Source: Serinus canaria (taxonomy: Eukaryota; Chordata; Aves; Passeriformes; Fringillidae). From it: DNA of 64,000 nt. The stretch covers positions 25,878,093-25,942,092 of the forward strand of contig NC_066319.1 in NCBI RefSeq assembly GCF_022539315.1, given 5' to 3'. The first letter of the stretch is position 1. Every line of letters begins with the position of its first letter. Below, one piece after another: positions 13,128 through 28,100 of this stretch. The notes beneath the pieces were generated by a model that was given only the letters and a program-made list of their open reading frames with translations, ran no database searches and had not been told where the DNA came from. Position numbers and translations under genes: made by a program.

Positions 13128-16100
13128 TGTGGTGAAGTATAGGAAAAATCAGAAATAGGGAACTATAGGACAAATGGGATACAGGTAAATAAAATGTCCC
13201 ATTCTGAATGTATCTAAATAGGAAAAAGGAAAAAAAAAAAAGAGAAAGAACTGGCCTACTGGCTTCTTTGACCCCCACCCTCCTTTCCCTTTACATTGAG
13301 GAATCACTTATAGAAAATATCTTGTGAAAGACACATACCACCAGCACTCCATTGCTAGCAATCATTTCATGAGGACCAGATCTGGGAAACAAAATTAAAA
13401 ACATGGATTTTTTTTAAGTCAAACAAATCCCACTCATCTTTACCCAGGATGTTGCCCTTTCTTCCCACTTAAAAACCAACAGTCTGAGGGGACCCCAGGC
13501 AGCATGTAACAAGCTCCTTTCCTTGCTTGCATGGAATGGAATGAGCACTGCTCTGAGGAGACTCATCTCTGTACCAAAGCTGAACAATGTGAAATGAAAC
13601 ATGGTTATTTTTTTACAGTGCAATCTCATAATCATCTATAATGGAATCTCCTGTTAGGCAGTCAAATTCTTCTCACTGTAACCTGCGAAATAAATGTATT
13701 TCAGCATGTCCTTGTTGGGAAGACAGTTCTATTTGCTGGCATGCAAATATTCTGAGTTGCAAGGGACCCATGAGGATCCACACCAAGTTCAACTCCTGGC
13801 CTGCATAGTAGAACACCAAGAATAACACCATGTTCCCAAGAGCATTGTCCAAATGCTTCCTGAACTCTGTCAGGCTTGGTGCTGTGACCACTTCCCTGGG
13901 GAGCCTGTTTCAAAGTGGCACAGGGCAGCCAGTACCAATTACATGGGAAAAAACCCCAAAAGCTTTCCAGATCATTCAAGTGAATGAAGGAGATGGTGTG
14001 GAGCAACCTGACTTCTGGCCTTGGCTCTCCAATAGTATGAGAGCTGGCCTTAGCTAGTCACTTTATTTCTGCCATGCCTTAGTTATCTTGTGGCAACACA
14101 GAGACAAACAGGGTGATTCATGGGTGGCAGGCTGACCATGCTGGAGAAGGAGCCTTACATCCTTACAAGAGTTCCCATCCCTTGTGATTGTGTTAAGCAG
14201 AAATAAAACACAATTACTAGGGTTCAAAGAGTACTGCAAGGGAAAACTGAAGGAATTGGAGATACACTGAAATCCTAACTAGGATGTTTCAACGCTAAAA
14301 CTGTGTCAAATATAACCTGAAAAAGGCAAGGAAAAATTGATAGGCAGGAATGCTCACACACTCAGAAAGCCTTCTGAAATGTCCCCAGGTAGATAAATCA
14401 TAGAATAGTTTGGGTTGGAAGGGATCTTAAAAGTCATCTAGTTGCAATCCCTTGTCATGGGCAGGGATAACTTCCACTAGACTAGGTTGCTCAAAGCTCC
14501 ATCCAGCATGACCTAGAACACTTCCAGGGATGTGGAAGTTCTCTGGGTAACTGGTAGGTGCATCATTGAGGGCAGCTAAGCTACAGAACAAGCTAATCCA
14601 TCAGGTGTTGGGGACTGCAGCAATAATGTAGGAGAAGGCTGGAACTTTTTTAGGGGAATACTCAAAGCATGACTTCTAATACTGCTTTTTTTGTTTTATC
14701 AATAATGATTTTTGCAAGCAATGATTATTATAATCATTATAAAATAATGATTTTTAGAATAATCTCTTTATCACTTACGCAACCTCCAATTTGAATTCAA
14801 CTTCTAGTTCCTCCTTGGCCTGAAAGCAAGAAGAAAATATCAAATGAGGCAGACACATAATGCTTTGTCCCTAGTCCCTGATAGGCAATATTGAAGTTAT
14901 TGGTTGCAATGAGTAGCCTGTAATGAATACTTCAGACTGGGTGGTCTGAATCAACAATTCAGCCAGATGATTAAATGATTCCTGACTCATCTCCTTCTGA
15001 CTTCACAATACCACCAAAATAACCTATATTTCATGTGAAGCTGCTGCAAAAAACCAATTTGCAACTTCCTTTATTTTCTGAATTCCACCCTTTTCTTCCA
15101 ACTATTCCTGGCACTGTCCTGCCATGACTTACTGTACTGGCTATTATCTTGGAAATTAAACATACTTTACACCCATTACTTTACCATAATAAACAGGGAA
15201 CAGTGAGTGATTCAGAATTCCTGTTATGCAACCCCAAGTAAGGCAGTGTTGATGTGTACAAGCTGATTGTGAATGACCTAGTTTGGATACCAGAATTTGT
15301 CCCTGGTAGCAAGAAGTTGTATGTGAGATGTTTTGCTGATCTCATCCTTAGATCTCAAAGGGAATCAAGATTATTTTTCCCATTTTATAGATGGGAAACT
15401 GAGAAACAGAGTGAATCAGCATCCATTCACAGTGGGATACACACAGGGGCAAATTCATCTTTGCCTTTTGGGGTGAAAGTAGACACAAGCAAAGGGGCAG
15501 GGGTTTATGAATTATGGGAATTACTCAGGTTATAAATGACATGGTGAAAAAAATATTCATATTATTCACCCTGCAACAGCTGTATGGCCTTGGTGTTGCT
15601 CAGAGGTAGCTCGCAATTAGATCCTTCCCCTACCTACTGCACTGTTTCAGTCCTACAGTCTTTAATAATTTATAAAACATTGCAAAGAAGAGTTCTGACT
15701 CTCAAATTCAGATTTTTAACCACATTTTTGTGGTTATAATTTGAATGGCAATTAATGCAGTCATTATTGGGATAAGTAATCCATGGCAGGGTCAGAAAGA
15801 TTTTGAAACTGTTCTGTAACTCTCCACTGGTTTCTCAGTTGCTTTAGTTACTTAGTTGTTCTCACATTTGGGCTAGGCTTGAAGTACAGGACCACTGTTC
15901 TTTCAAGTGGAAGTTTAGCAGTATCAAAGAGTGCACAGAGGAGATGGTCATCTGGAGTAGCAAAATCCTCATCATACACCGTGAGCTCCAGCACATTCTG
16001 GAAATAGAGGGAGAAGGATTTGTTATAGTTTCTCAGGCCGGGCATCATTAGCTCCAGGCACAAAGTATTGCTGAGGATGAGCTTGAGAAGAAAGGTTGAG

Positions 16101-19100
16101 AAATTAGGCATCATCCCCCTTTAGAAAAACATACTTGAACTGCATATTAGTTCTTGCCTAGTTCATTTTAATTGCTGTAATGAAATACATTGCTATACTA
16201 ATACGATAGCTTGGGTCACTCCCAGATTCCGTATCCATCTGGCACTGACCTGTAAGAGTCTCTTGTTTTCCTAAAATTTCAAAACTGAGCTCACCTTCTG
16301 GCCCTCCTACATAGCCCCACTGAACAGACACAGGAGCTCTGTCATCTCTGCTGTTAAATGCTTTGATCAGTCCTTTATCGTGTGCCATCTCTTAAACAAT
16401 TCCTGGGCACGGTTCAGGAGGTACATACACTAAATCTTCAGGCTGCTTCAAGCAGACAGCTTTGGCTCCTTACCTTGACCTGACTCTGGATTCTGAAGTA
16501 GAAGGTTTCATTCCACACCGGATTGTCAGAGTTTCTCACGGTTTTAGTGCGTGACCTTTCACACGTCGCAGTCGGCAGCCACAAGGACACGTAGCAATCA
16601 GCCTGGCTTACTGGGCAGGGGAGAGGCAAAAGAGTTGCTAATTGGCAAAGGCAGCAGAGCTGCAGGACAGTGGAGAAGTTACTGCAGCAACTGGTTCCAA
16701 AACCAAGAACAAGTTATTTAAAGATAGAAAAGTCCTATGCAATGTAACTTTCCAGGATTCCCTTCTATGAGAGAAAAAGCACTGACCACAAAATGACCTA
16801 GAAGAGGAGGTGGCTTCTGTTCTTCCTTGTGTTAGTTACAGACAACATTGATATTGTGTATTAAAAAAAAAAAAACACTGAGAATTTTTTCTTCTAGTCA
16901 GCCACTTCAGTTTCTCAGCCACCAAGCTTTCCTGGGCTCATGTGTGCATGCAGACACACATGACACTAACCCTGAGCTGCTGTCGGATAAGAGGGGTTGG
17001 GATCCTCCTCCCCATTTTGAGAACAACTGCAAAAGGTCTTTATCTCTGCCTTGCCCTCAGTGATGTTCTTTGTGAGGGTTTGTCCAAGGAGTTGCAGAAC
17101 TACACCTGCTGTATGAGATGGCAGAGGCTTCCTCCAGAAGGAGCTCATTGAATTAGACATTGGAATGTAACTGCTACCTACAGGAAGAGACCAAGTCTCT
17201 CTTCCAAAAGGCACCAGGAGAAAGTTAGTGAAGGATTTTACATCCCCTTTCTCACAGGCACCTAAATTAAGGTACATCTCAAGCAGCTACAGACAAAAAT
17301 GCCTTTTACTGTTTTTCTTCTTGGAGGTTATGCAAGGTACTTCGGCACCTTGAAAACCTCTCTGATGCAGTTCTCAACAATAAGATGATCAGCTATTATG
17401 AAATGCAAAAGGTAACTAGCTTTGAGAATGGATGTCCTGTGATGTGAGACTTCTGAGAGAGACAAGTGATGGCAGCAGTAAATGGAGGAGATCCTTCAGC
17501 AGCAGGTCAGGACTCTGCAGGCAGAGCAGGGAACAGGATCTTGTACACTGACCTGCGGGGAAAAGCAAAATCTTGCCTGTCTCCAACAGGACCTTTATCT
17601 CTTCTTTTCTTTCCTTCTCCACCAAGATTTGCCCCATGTCACCCTACAGCTACTGACTCTCAAACTGGTTGGAGGCTGCATTTTATGCTGTTGAAAGTGT
17701 TCAAGAAGCCTTGCTGCTTTTCCGTCCAAGTGAGAAGGAAAAGAATCCGGAACTGCTTGAAAAATGATATATGAATTGTGATAGGTCAATAGAGACCTCA
17801 GTTATTGGTTTTCAACTTTTTAACAATACAATGCAGAAACAAAAACAACAAAGTTTAATTCTGTCAACTGTTTTTTCTAAAAAAATTTTTTGAGAAATCA
17901 ACATATTCCTACTGAGTAAAAAAAGCACACTCTGAGAAACTTTGTTTGGAAAATATTGAGTAGGCCCTAGCCTTCTGCCTGTCTTGCTCTATTTCACATT
18001 TCATATCTTAGTTTGGCTTTAAAAATGAGATTCTGACAGCATTTTCACTGTACTTGTCTAGAGTCATATCATCTGCTTTAATTCTATCTTCCCACCACTC
18101 TTTTTTCTTATTCACCTTATTTGTCTCTTCCTTTTTGTAGTGAGAACTTCCATGTCCTCCTCAATAATTTCATTTTCACTCTTAAGGACTGTAGACCATT
18201 CAGTCCCTCTGGATGTAAAACTTGTTTTAAGTTACTCTATTTTCTCAAGTGGTTTTTTTTTTTTTTTTCATCTGGGGCAATTCCATGCAGACAATAATGC
18301 TTTGAAGAATTTTGAAACTGCAAAAATATGTAATTGAATATGCTTGGATAACCTAGAAGTAATACTACTGATTTTGAAATGCATTAAAGGTGATTTTTTG
18401 TAACTACTATATGACTTCGGCTTTATCATTTGAGATCATGACTGATGGCTGTTTGGCTGGCAAGTACTTTATTCTGCTGATGTGATTCATCATTCCTGTA
18501 TATCTTAACTGTACTTTGAGATACAAAGCATATCAAGCAATCCTTAATCAAGCAATCCTTAATTATATGAGTAGATGCAGCCAAACTAGTCAGCTGTGTA
18601 TTTAATGCAAAATGTTGCCTCAGTTCTGCTTGCACAATCTGTTTCTACAAGGTCATTATTTGCCTTGTTGCCTGACACACAGAAGATCTGAGATGAGTCC
18701 CTGATGAGACCTTTTTGTGCTCTTGCTTCACCACACATGTGCCACAGCCATGGACCCGGAGGGAGGTGCAGAGCGTGTAGCTCAGTGATGTGACCTAGGA
18801 TGCAGCTGTTGCCTGACTCAGAGCTGTGACACAGGGAAGTCCTCCGATACATCTTCCAGAAAAACATCTGACAATCACAATGTAAGACAGGAATGGTACT
18901 GCTTGGTAAATCCAGATCTTTGTCTCTCAGAAAATCTTTCCTGACTCTTCATGTGCAAGACATGATAGAGTCAATCACTGCTGCTCACAGCAAAACAGGA
19001 GAATCAAGAGACTCATGAGGGTTACATAATTTCCCTTCTAAACTCACTCTCAAACAGCATCCTTTCACAGATAGTCACATAGCTCTATTTACTCGAACAA

Positions 19101-22100
19101 ACAAACTGTTAACTTGTCTGTTTTGTGTGGAACACCTCTCCACAGCACACATGTGGACAGTCTGTGTTCTTTTATGTAACAGTGCTGTTTTCCTTTCCTA
19201 CTCACTCCCTTCCCACCACTTTCCTGCCACGTGATTCACATACTTGCTCAACAGCAAGTCTGCTGCAGAATCTGTAGAAAGGACCAAGCATCCAGCCCTC
19301 GGTCAGTATGTTTTTTAAACTATCCTCTAGGTAATTAATAATTCATTAGCCTGCTCGTAATGATTGTAAAAAGCTTTTTCCTGTTCAACTCCCCTTCGTC
19401 AGAACCAAGACTGAGGATGTAGAAAAGGTTTGCTCCTCCCAGCCACATTTCCCAAGGTGCTACAACCCATCAGAAGAATTACCCCTTGTTTTTGAAAACC
19501 TGGAATGGAATCTTTCATCTACCTCTGTCAGAAGCTCTCCTTTCTTTGACAGAAAGCACTTATTCCCAAAACCACATTCAAGTCTTGAAACCAGTCCTGG
19601 CTTATAACAATTAGTTTACATAAACACTGGGCTATTTCAGAAACACTAAGAAAAGGTAGTTACAAAATTATAAAAGATATAATTTGCTTGTTTCCTGAGT
19701 TACCACTAAGAATGGAGATACTTACAGGCATCCACTCTCTGCAGATTTCTCATGCGGATGATCCTTACGGTCAGCAGGTAGCAAGGAGAGGATTCTACCT
19801 AGAGAGGAGCAGTAAAAAGCAGGTCTGAATAAGCCTTTGATGGGAAAAATTTCAAATGTGCAAACTAACTGGGTGCCACAAAGAACAAATACAACTAATA
19901 AAACTTGGGTCAATTATCTCACTATTTTGCAGAATGAAGCTTCTGCTGTTAAAAATATCTTAACATTTATATATTTCACTGTCTTTTTGCTTTGTTACTC
20001 TGAGGTTCCAGATTGCTCATCAGAACAGAAAACACTCTGAATTCCTAAAAGGAATAAACCCCTGACAATCTACACAGCCTGTGAGATGCTTGCAAAACCT
20101 TTCACTCTGAAAGTGCTGAGTCTAGTCTACAACATAACTGCAGTAAGTCTCTTGAACAGAGTAAATGCACTGGTGGGCACCATGATGAAGTTGCCAAAAT
20201 GCCATCAGTCCTGGTCAGAGTTACAGTCAATCCCCCTAGTAACCACCCATATGGTCCCACAGCATTGAAAAAATAATGCTGTGGAGAATATCTGTTGTTG
20301 TGGACTCCCATAGGATAAACCCAAAGTACCAGTTTTTAAGAGGTGTTTTTCTGCTTCAGAAACATTGATTTACTGCAACTATTACTTTTTTTATTTGCAC
20401 AAGAAAAGAGTAACAGTAATGTGAGCTTTTATAAATCACAATTATGAGACAAGCCAATGGCTGCAAAGTGTTTCCAGAGGATTTAGGATCCAAAGACTTA
20501 GGTATGGGTTGCCTTTGGAGAAAAATAAAGCATACTACCTTCTTCTAAAAAAATCTGAAGTGAAGACTGAAAGTGCTAAACTTGCTTGGTCCCTTTTAAA
20601 TCTCGGCCTTAATCTTCTATAAAACAAGTCTCTCCAGGTTTTGTGGCTGCAGGGACCTCTTCCTATTTATTATTAGAAGATAAATGTGAGTTCCTTCTTC
20701 TGAGGAACATGATTTCCTGCTGGCTCATTCCATAAACCTGTCTCTGGCTCAGAGCTATCTGCAAAAGGGCATTTTAACCAAGCCAATAAATAAATCAGCA
20801 TTTCCTGTGGCTGTGACACATGGTTATTTCCTCACACTCCTAGTAACATTTCCATCTGCATAAGTGGTTACAGCAGAGCCCCACAAATCATTCTTTTTGA
20901 CAACTGCTATTTTTATAAACAGGTTTCCTCTCATTTAGGAGCATCCTTCTATTTCTATAGCACTTCAGAGACTTCCTATAACCATTATAAACAACCAGAC
21001 AAAATAAATGTTAAGACAGAAACTGGAAGAACCTTGCTTAAACCAATTTTTTTTCCTCAAGAGAACAGAGCAAAAGGGTCTTATTTATAGATGGAAACAT
21101 AATTATGCCTCTCGTCACAACAAATTACTTTTCCAATATGCAATTAGAATCCTCTCTTCTTTCCTCTAACATATCATGTTATGTTAAAATCTTTTAACAG
21201 ATTCTTAAAAACCATTGATGTTTCCACCCCTCTTATATGTGTCTCAAGAAATCTATGGCTTTTTTCTTTTTTTAGTGTTTCTTCCTGAAATTCAACCAAC
21301 AAAATCTATTTACCTTCTATTTTAATTGTTCTCAAAAGAGAAAAATCCTTACAGAAGCTGCAAAATTTGCAGACAACTGGTGGAAGGATATGTCCTCAGA
21401 GCTACCCCGTGCAAAGACACTGATTCAGATTTTAGAAGCAGTATAGCCCATGTTAATACAGTCCTACACCCTGTTAATTTACCCTTCTTCTCAGCTGGGT
21501 AATGAGCAAAGTGGATCACCACACTCACATGTCAGGAATGAGCTTAGGCACCTCAGCATGTGCCCTAGAAGGCAGAAACTCATTGTTCCTTAGGTTCTGC
21601 ATAAACATGGGGGGAATTGTAGCAGGCATTTATCTCCAAAGACTGTGTAAGGTGGTGCCAGCTCCTGCATCAGCTCCAGCAACACTTCCACTGACAAGTG
21701 GCACTGCTTGAGTGAGAACCAATGAATTCATTATTTGCAAAGCAATTTGTGATTCTTAGATAGGAGAAAACTTGGGTTGGGTTTTTTCTTTGAAAGAATA
21801 TTAGATGGTTTCTGCCATCTGATCACCTTCTTCCTGGATCCCACACAATGATTTTCTAACATGTCAGCCAGATTTTCCCTATCTGGCATGCGGAAATCAA
21901 TTCTCAGAGACTCAGGATTCACAAAAGGATTTACTGAAATCTTGCTGAAAAAAAACCCAAAAAATCAAAAGAAAAATCACTGGCTTAAGAGTAATGGTCC
22001 TGCAGTAATCAGGACCTGAGCTGGCACTAGGGGAGAGGCAGATGCCACCAGGCAGTCACCTGAGGAAAGGCAGGAGCCAGGCGTCAGTCCTGACAGCCCC

Positions 22101-25100
22101 AGCACCTGCTGGTGGCAGTAGCAGAGACAGCAGGGAGGGTACAATTCACCCAGGGATCAGGCCTTGCCTGTTCTTCTGCTCCCAGGAGGATTTGCTATTT
22201 TAATTAATTCCAGTAACATCTTAAACAAAAGAAATGTATTTAAATAGCAGCTGGGACAACTACAATATGATGTACCAGGGTCTAGTTATAGAGACAAAGA
22301 AAATAGCAGTCATGCATGTATAAAACAAAAGACAGAGGTTCTGTTATTCTGTTTACTTAACACCTCTTATGATATCTTCACCAAAAAAAAAAGGCTGCTG
22401 CTTTTTAATGAGGTTCCATATACGGAGAGGTTTCCACCACAGCAAATTGTCAACCTGTCAGCTTGTCTTCAATTTGGTGTTTCCCAGCTCGTGCTCGTGT
22501 GTGTGTAACATGCAGTATGAGTGCAGTACAGCACTCTGAGGTGACAGTGCATGAGTAGGCTGTACAGTGCTAGTTTCTCTGAAGTCCCAGGGAAATGAAG
22601 TTTTACTGGAATTCTCCAAAGAGCAGCTCCATCTAATATAAAACAGACTTCCTGGTCTCTTCTTCCAATTTTATTGCTGTTCCTATAAAAAAGAGCAACG
22701 TGGTATGATCCTTGGCACTAAGATACTACGTTGGTATAAGTAAGTGTCATGTGAATGATGCCCACTTTCTCCCAGCTGAGGAGTAAGAATTTGAAAACAG
22801 AAATTTCTCTGTCATGAGCACTCTGATGATGCAGGCTGTCTGCATTCCTGGAACATTTGTGCCTCTTCAGCCCTCTTTAAAGCCATGCTTATATTCAGAT
22901 GTAGGTATGTGTGGCATGCATCCATCTCAAGAAGCACTGCTGTAAATTACTCCACTAGTTTAGCTGTGTAATACATCCTGTCACAAGTGGCTGTGGAGCT
23001 CTAAAATGGCAGGAGTCCTTAATGAGGCAAGAGTCCATGAGACCAGAGGGTGATGGTGACTCTACTTCTTTACCTTTTTTTTTAAAAAAAAAAAAAAAAC
23101 AAACCAAAAAAACCCCCTTGCTTATCTCTCAGTAGCTTTCTTTCTTCTGCCTTTAGGTTTCTTTATCTAACAGGCTCTGCCAGCATGGATGATTGCCAGC
23201 TACATCTTTCCAGCTTGTGATATCAATAGAATGAACATTCAGCCCTTCACTTATTGTAGACTACCCCAGTCACACAAAATTCCACAACAGTACAGTCAAA
23301 TGTGTGCTGGGTGAATCATTTTAAGGTCTTTTTTAGTGTTGGGTGCTTGGTTTAGCATAGATGTTCCATTAGATTGCAGAATACTGTAGCTGCCTTCTCA
23401 AAACAGAGACAAGTCATCCAACGCTGATCCAGAGAAGAGAACTTACTTTTGAATCTTCAGGAGCAGTCAACACATTCTCAGATTTGATTGTTGCTCTTTT
23501 TAGGTTGGTATTTATTCCAAAGCAGTTATAAACTAACAGAAGAATAATGCAGAGATCCTGAAATTCACATTCAGTTTGTGTGTGAAAAAATGGAATCATT
23601 ATCAATAAGCAGGTATCTTCCAACCAGATACTCAGCTGCTGATGTTCTACATGAAATGATGAATGTGTTCCACCTGGTATCATGAGTAGGTCATCTGTCT
23701 CGTGCTAGGTGCAAAACTGTGACGAGGAAGCAAAGAAAACCATGTGCAACAGTGTGCTGGTACTATTATCTATTCCAGTGCAACTGCACTGCATACTATT
23801 CCACAAACCGTCCTGCAAAGATCAGACAAGATTTAAAAATACTTCTAGCACCATCAACTTACTTTTACAATGGCTGAAAAAGCCATTTCTACAAACCAAC
23901 CTGAAAAAAACATGTGTCGTCTATAGAGCCCATGAAAAGAAACTTCCTCTCTAGCCATGCATCTTTCCTGCAATCACCCAGTAATAATTCCTCCATGTGT
24001 TTCTATGTCATCTACTAGCTCAGCAGCCTTTCCTGGCAAAGATCAATTCCTTGCCATGTCTACGGTATTCCTGCATTCCTGGCCCAGAGAAGCATTCTGC
24101 TGAGATGAAATCACGCTCAGGATGTTGCAGGGCACTCCTTTCTTCATCTGCAAGTGCTAATTTAACTAGATGGCAGCCAGAGACCAAATCATTCCCTGCT
24201 GATGGTGCATCTAGAGCTGCTGGTGTGTGAAAGCCTATCTTGAGCTGTCTGAGAGTCAGGTCTCCTAAAGAGTGTGTGTGTGAGTTTTTTACAGTTGTAG
24301 TCAGGATGCTTCAGGCTGTGAACATCACTCACCAATCCCTGCCCCAGCTTGCAACAGCCGTGGGATGCTGTGGGATGTGCTGGGATCCCCCGTGGCAGGC
24401 TGCCCGGACCTGCTGCTCTTGGCCACCTCTCTGAAGTTCTTCCTCATTCTTGACAAAATCAGGCTCCATGATGGAAAAGATGCTGTAATTGCTTCCTTCC
24501 TTCACCTCCTCCAGGCTGGGAAGGGCACCTCAGCTGAGGCTATGGGGCTGTGCATGGGCATGCTGGTGATGCTGACGATCACTGCTGCCACAGCAGTGCT
24601 TTTCACCAGCTGTGTGTTTCATGGGTTTTATTAGTAACATTTCTTCTTCTGATCAGACCACCTTTCCACCAGGAGCAGCAGAAGTCTTGGTTGGATACCA
24701 ATGAATTTAAAATGCCAACACCCAGATGGAAAAACCCCTTTCAGGCATACAGCCACAGGAGCCCTGGTTCCAGCAGGGAAAATTTTTCCACATCCACAGG
24801 AGCATGACAGGTATGTGCAAGGCCATAAGAATTGTATCCTTCAGATGATTGCTTCCTCATTCATCTATCAATCATGGTACTCAGAAAACTTTGGAGGAAT
24901 GAGACTACTCACACTATACTGTGCTTGAAAGACATTTCCAAAAACAAAAGCTTCAAATACTGATCAACACAAGATGGATACTCTCACTGCACAGTGATCC
25001 CATAAATGCAGAGATTTATAATTATATTTAATAAATAAAAGTATTATTTATTATTTCTGTTCCTTATTATATAAATCTGCAGAGATGTTTTATTTGATTG

Positions 25101-28100
25101 ATAACTCAGGCTAGTTGCATAGCCCTGTTAATGTAACCTTTAATGTTTGCAGATGTTTAACAATCAGACAGGCTCCTTCAGATTTGGAAAACAGGTCTGT
25201 TTGAAAACTTCAACTGTTCAACTGAATGTTCAAAACTATTTCCATATGTAAAACTGTATCCAGAGCAATAAGAGAGTCCATCCATAAAAAAACCCCGTGC
25301 CTTTTTATAGTCCTCTGCCCTAAGTAGAACAAATATGACAGAAAGAACCTAGGCTGAGCATGAACCATCTGAGGGTTGAGATTCTACACCTGATTCCAGA
25401 TAGCTGTAAAATTAGTGTTTATGTCTAACAGCTGTTGAACATTTCTGGATTCTCATCCTAAGGTAGACATTACCACAGGACATGCACCATACTCTGAAAA
25501 TCTCTCTTTCTGACTACCCATTCTCAAGGGCTTTCATAGGGCCGTCTCAGGTACAGATGTTTTGCACTTTTGCATGTTGTCAAATATGGATTAGACAAAC
25601 CATATTGCAAAGTTTTGAGCTGATGGGAAGTGGCCCCATTTGATTCCTGAGGTTCATTTTTGAAGTGGGAGGTGTGCTGGAACATGTAATTTCAGCAGCC
25701 TGTATTTTAGGCAACCCCATACCAACAACACTTGGGGTGGCAGAGGAGGCACCTGGGCTCAGACCAGCTTCTGCAGCTGAGCAGAGCTGCTGCTGGAGCC
25801 ATGCTGCTGCAAGCACTGTGGGGCTGGGGTGGCTCAGGAGCAGACTCCTGCCTTTCCAGTGGATGCTGAGCCTGGGGCTGGAGCTGCTCCTGACAGCTGC
25901 TCCTGTGGCAGTCCAGGAGTCCATGCCAAGGAGCCTGGTCCCAGCCCTCCTGCCTGTCTCAGCTCCTGCTCACATTACCGAGCCCAACCTGCACCAGAAG
26001 CAGATGTCACATCTTGCTCTGCAGTGTGGCAGCTCCCCACCCTTCCCATGATCTCCAGAGCTGCTTCCAACTTCCAAAACCCAGCCGGAGCCAGAGCTCC
26101 TGCTTTGCACAAGGGTGAGAGCTAACCTGTCCCTCTTCTGTTTAAGGGCTGCAGCTGTCCCAGCTGCACAGCCCTCTAAGAGCAAGGAGCCCATCTCTGG
26201 CAGGGAAATGAGGTGTGGCTTGACCTGAGATATGATGCATCTTAGCCTTATTAAAACATGGCTCAGGGTGAATTTAAAACTATGCATCCAATTGTTCCCC
26301 TCCCCTTCCCTCACACACATTATTACATGAGACCTGCTGCAATCCTCAAATATTTTGGTACAAACACTGATGTCTGAAATACCAGAGCTGCCTCTGCCTG
26401 TTACTTTAGCATGGGCCTAAGTACCAGGCAAGGCCCAAATAATACAGATTTCTTAATGCAGATAAAAATCAGCACATTGGTGTAAAGACACATGGAGTGG
26501 CTGGCAAATGCTGTCAGAGGTTTCTAACAGACAATCCCTCTGAGCAGGCAGAGACCCTCATATTTAAGTCTTCTGGTAGTTTCAGTGCTGAAAAAATTAT
26601 TATTTGAGAAAAAATTAGGAGGAAAGAAAAATATAAATGCATCCTTTACATGAAAGAATGACTGTTGGTGTAGCCAAATAATGATCATGCAAGTGTATTG
26701 GCTGGAGTGTGGAATTCTGAGAACAGACAAAAACAGTGCCTCTGTAACCACATGCAAAAACAACTCCAGCCATCACCAACGCATTGTCATGAATTTTGTA
26801 GTTTTATAATGTAAAAAGTAATCCTTCAGTGTGAGACAGGACCAATATAGTGGTCTAGAAGAATGTTATGGATATATCAGATAATTCTTTTGGTCTGCTA
26901 CTGTCACATCTGTCCCTTTAAATGTCTTTAATCTAAGTCTGTATCCTGAGCACACAATGGAAAAACAAACACATCGCTCTGTGGGATTAAGAAATGGAGA
27001 CAAGAAGTTACTTGTCATATGAATAATTATCCTAAGTAATTATAACCCAGGAGCTCAAATCTTTTGTCTTTCTGTCATTTTCCTGACCCCTTGTAAGGAA
27101 CAGATATTATACCAAAAACTGATCAATAATTTTTTCCACCTGTTTTTACTGTCTACAGAATTCTTCATCCTAGACATGGTCCAGAATATTAGTATCTTCC
27201 CAGGTTTGAGATAATAATACCCAGACATTGCAACTTAAATATTTGCAAGATGAAATGCCACAAAGACCCTAGACTTATCATATAATATATTCTGTGAAAA
27301 TACAGTATAATCTTAACACCACTATTTTTTTAGTAATAATCCTAATACTGGGAAAACACAATAGCTAAATTTTGAAGAGTGCATGTCAAAAACCTAAAAA
27401 TACTGTGCATATGAATAAGAATTTGTTTAAATTTGTGAGCATCCAAACTGCAGCAGAACTACACAGCTTATCACAAAGCTCACCTGTCTGCCTGTTCACA
27501 GGTTTCAGACAAAGCTCCTTTTCAGCTTCATTTTGCCTTAATAGAACTTGCCTGCATGGATTATAGCACAAATTTCCACAAAATTATCTGCCTCAGAAGC
27601 AAACACTTCATGGGACAAAATTGCTACATGAATCATTCAAACTTCTCCATTGACAGATAGGAAATAATGCCCAGACTCACCACACAGTAGCAGAATGAAA
27701 ACTCCCATTGAAACCAGTAATTTCTAACAAAAAAAAAAAAAACCAACTTTGACTGGCACTCATGCCCCAGAAATAGCCCTAGCACACTCAAGCATCACTC
27801 CTTTTACAGGATCCCACTACAGTTTCTTTCCCGATGGAGCACAGAAGTCATGGAGGATCAGGGTTCAATAATCCAGGACTCCCTCATAAATTGCAAGGAT
27901 GGAGATCATGCTACCAAAGCCATTGCAGCAGAGCTGCAATGTCTCACTGTTACTTTTGGCCCTTTCAGTTACAAAAAGTATTGTGGGAGAGAAAGCTCAC
28001 CAGTGGATTTCTTGTACAAGTAAGTGAGACATTAAAATGCTAAATATTAAGCCTGTTCCAAAGAAAATTTAAGAGAGAATAAAACAAGCAATTATGGAAA

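Noticed and set aside
12928..13278. Minus-strand frame with a long (TH)n stretch
   Set aside because: It is the (TG)n microsatellite read in frame; not coding.
24333..24469. Minus-strand ATG exon candidate ([20 protein letters not shown]...) ending at a good GTGAGT donor
   Set aside because: It would make a plausible acidic N-terminus, but its exit phase is 2 and joining to the C2 exon at 19798 creates an immediate stop (TGG TAG). It needs an unseen extra exon, so I did not call it.
25580..26125. Open frames on both strands in a GC-richer patch
   Set aside because: Composition alone accounts for them. No domain, and no splice-phase link to gene A.
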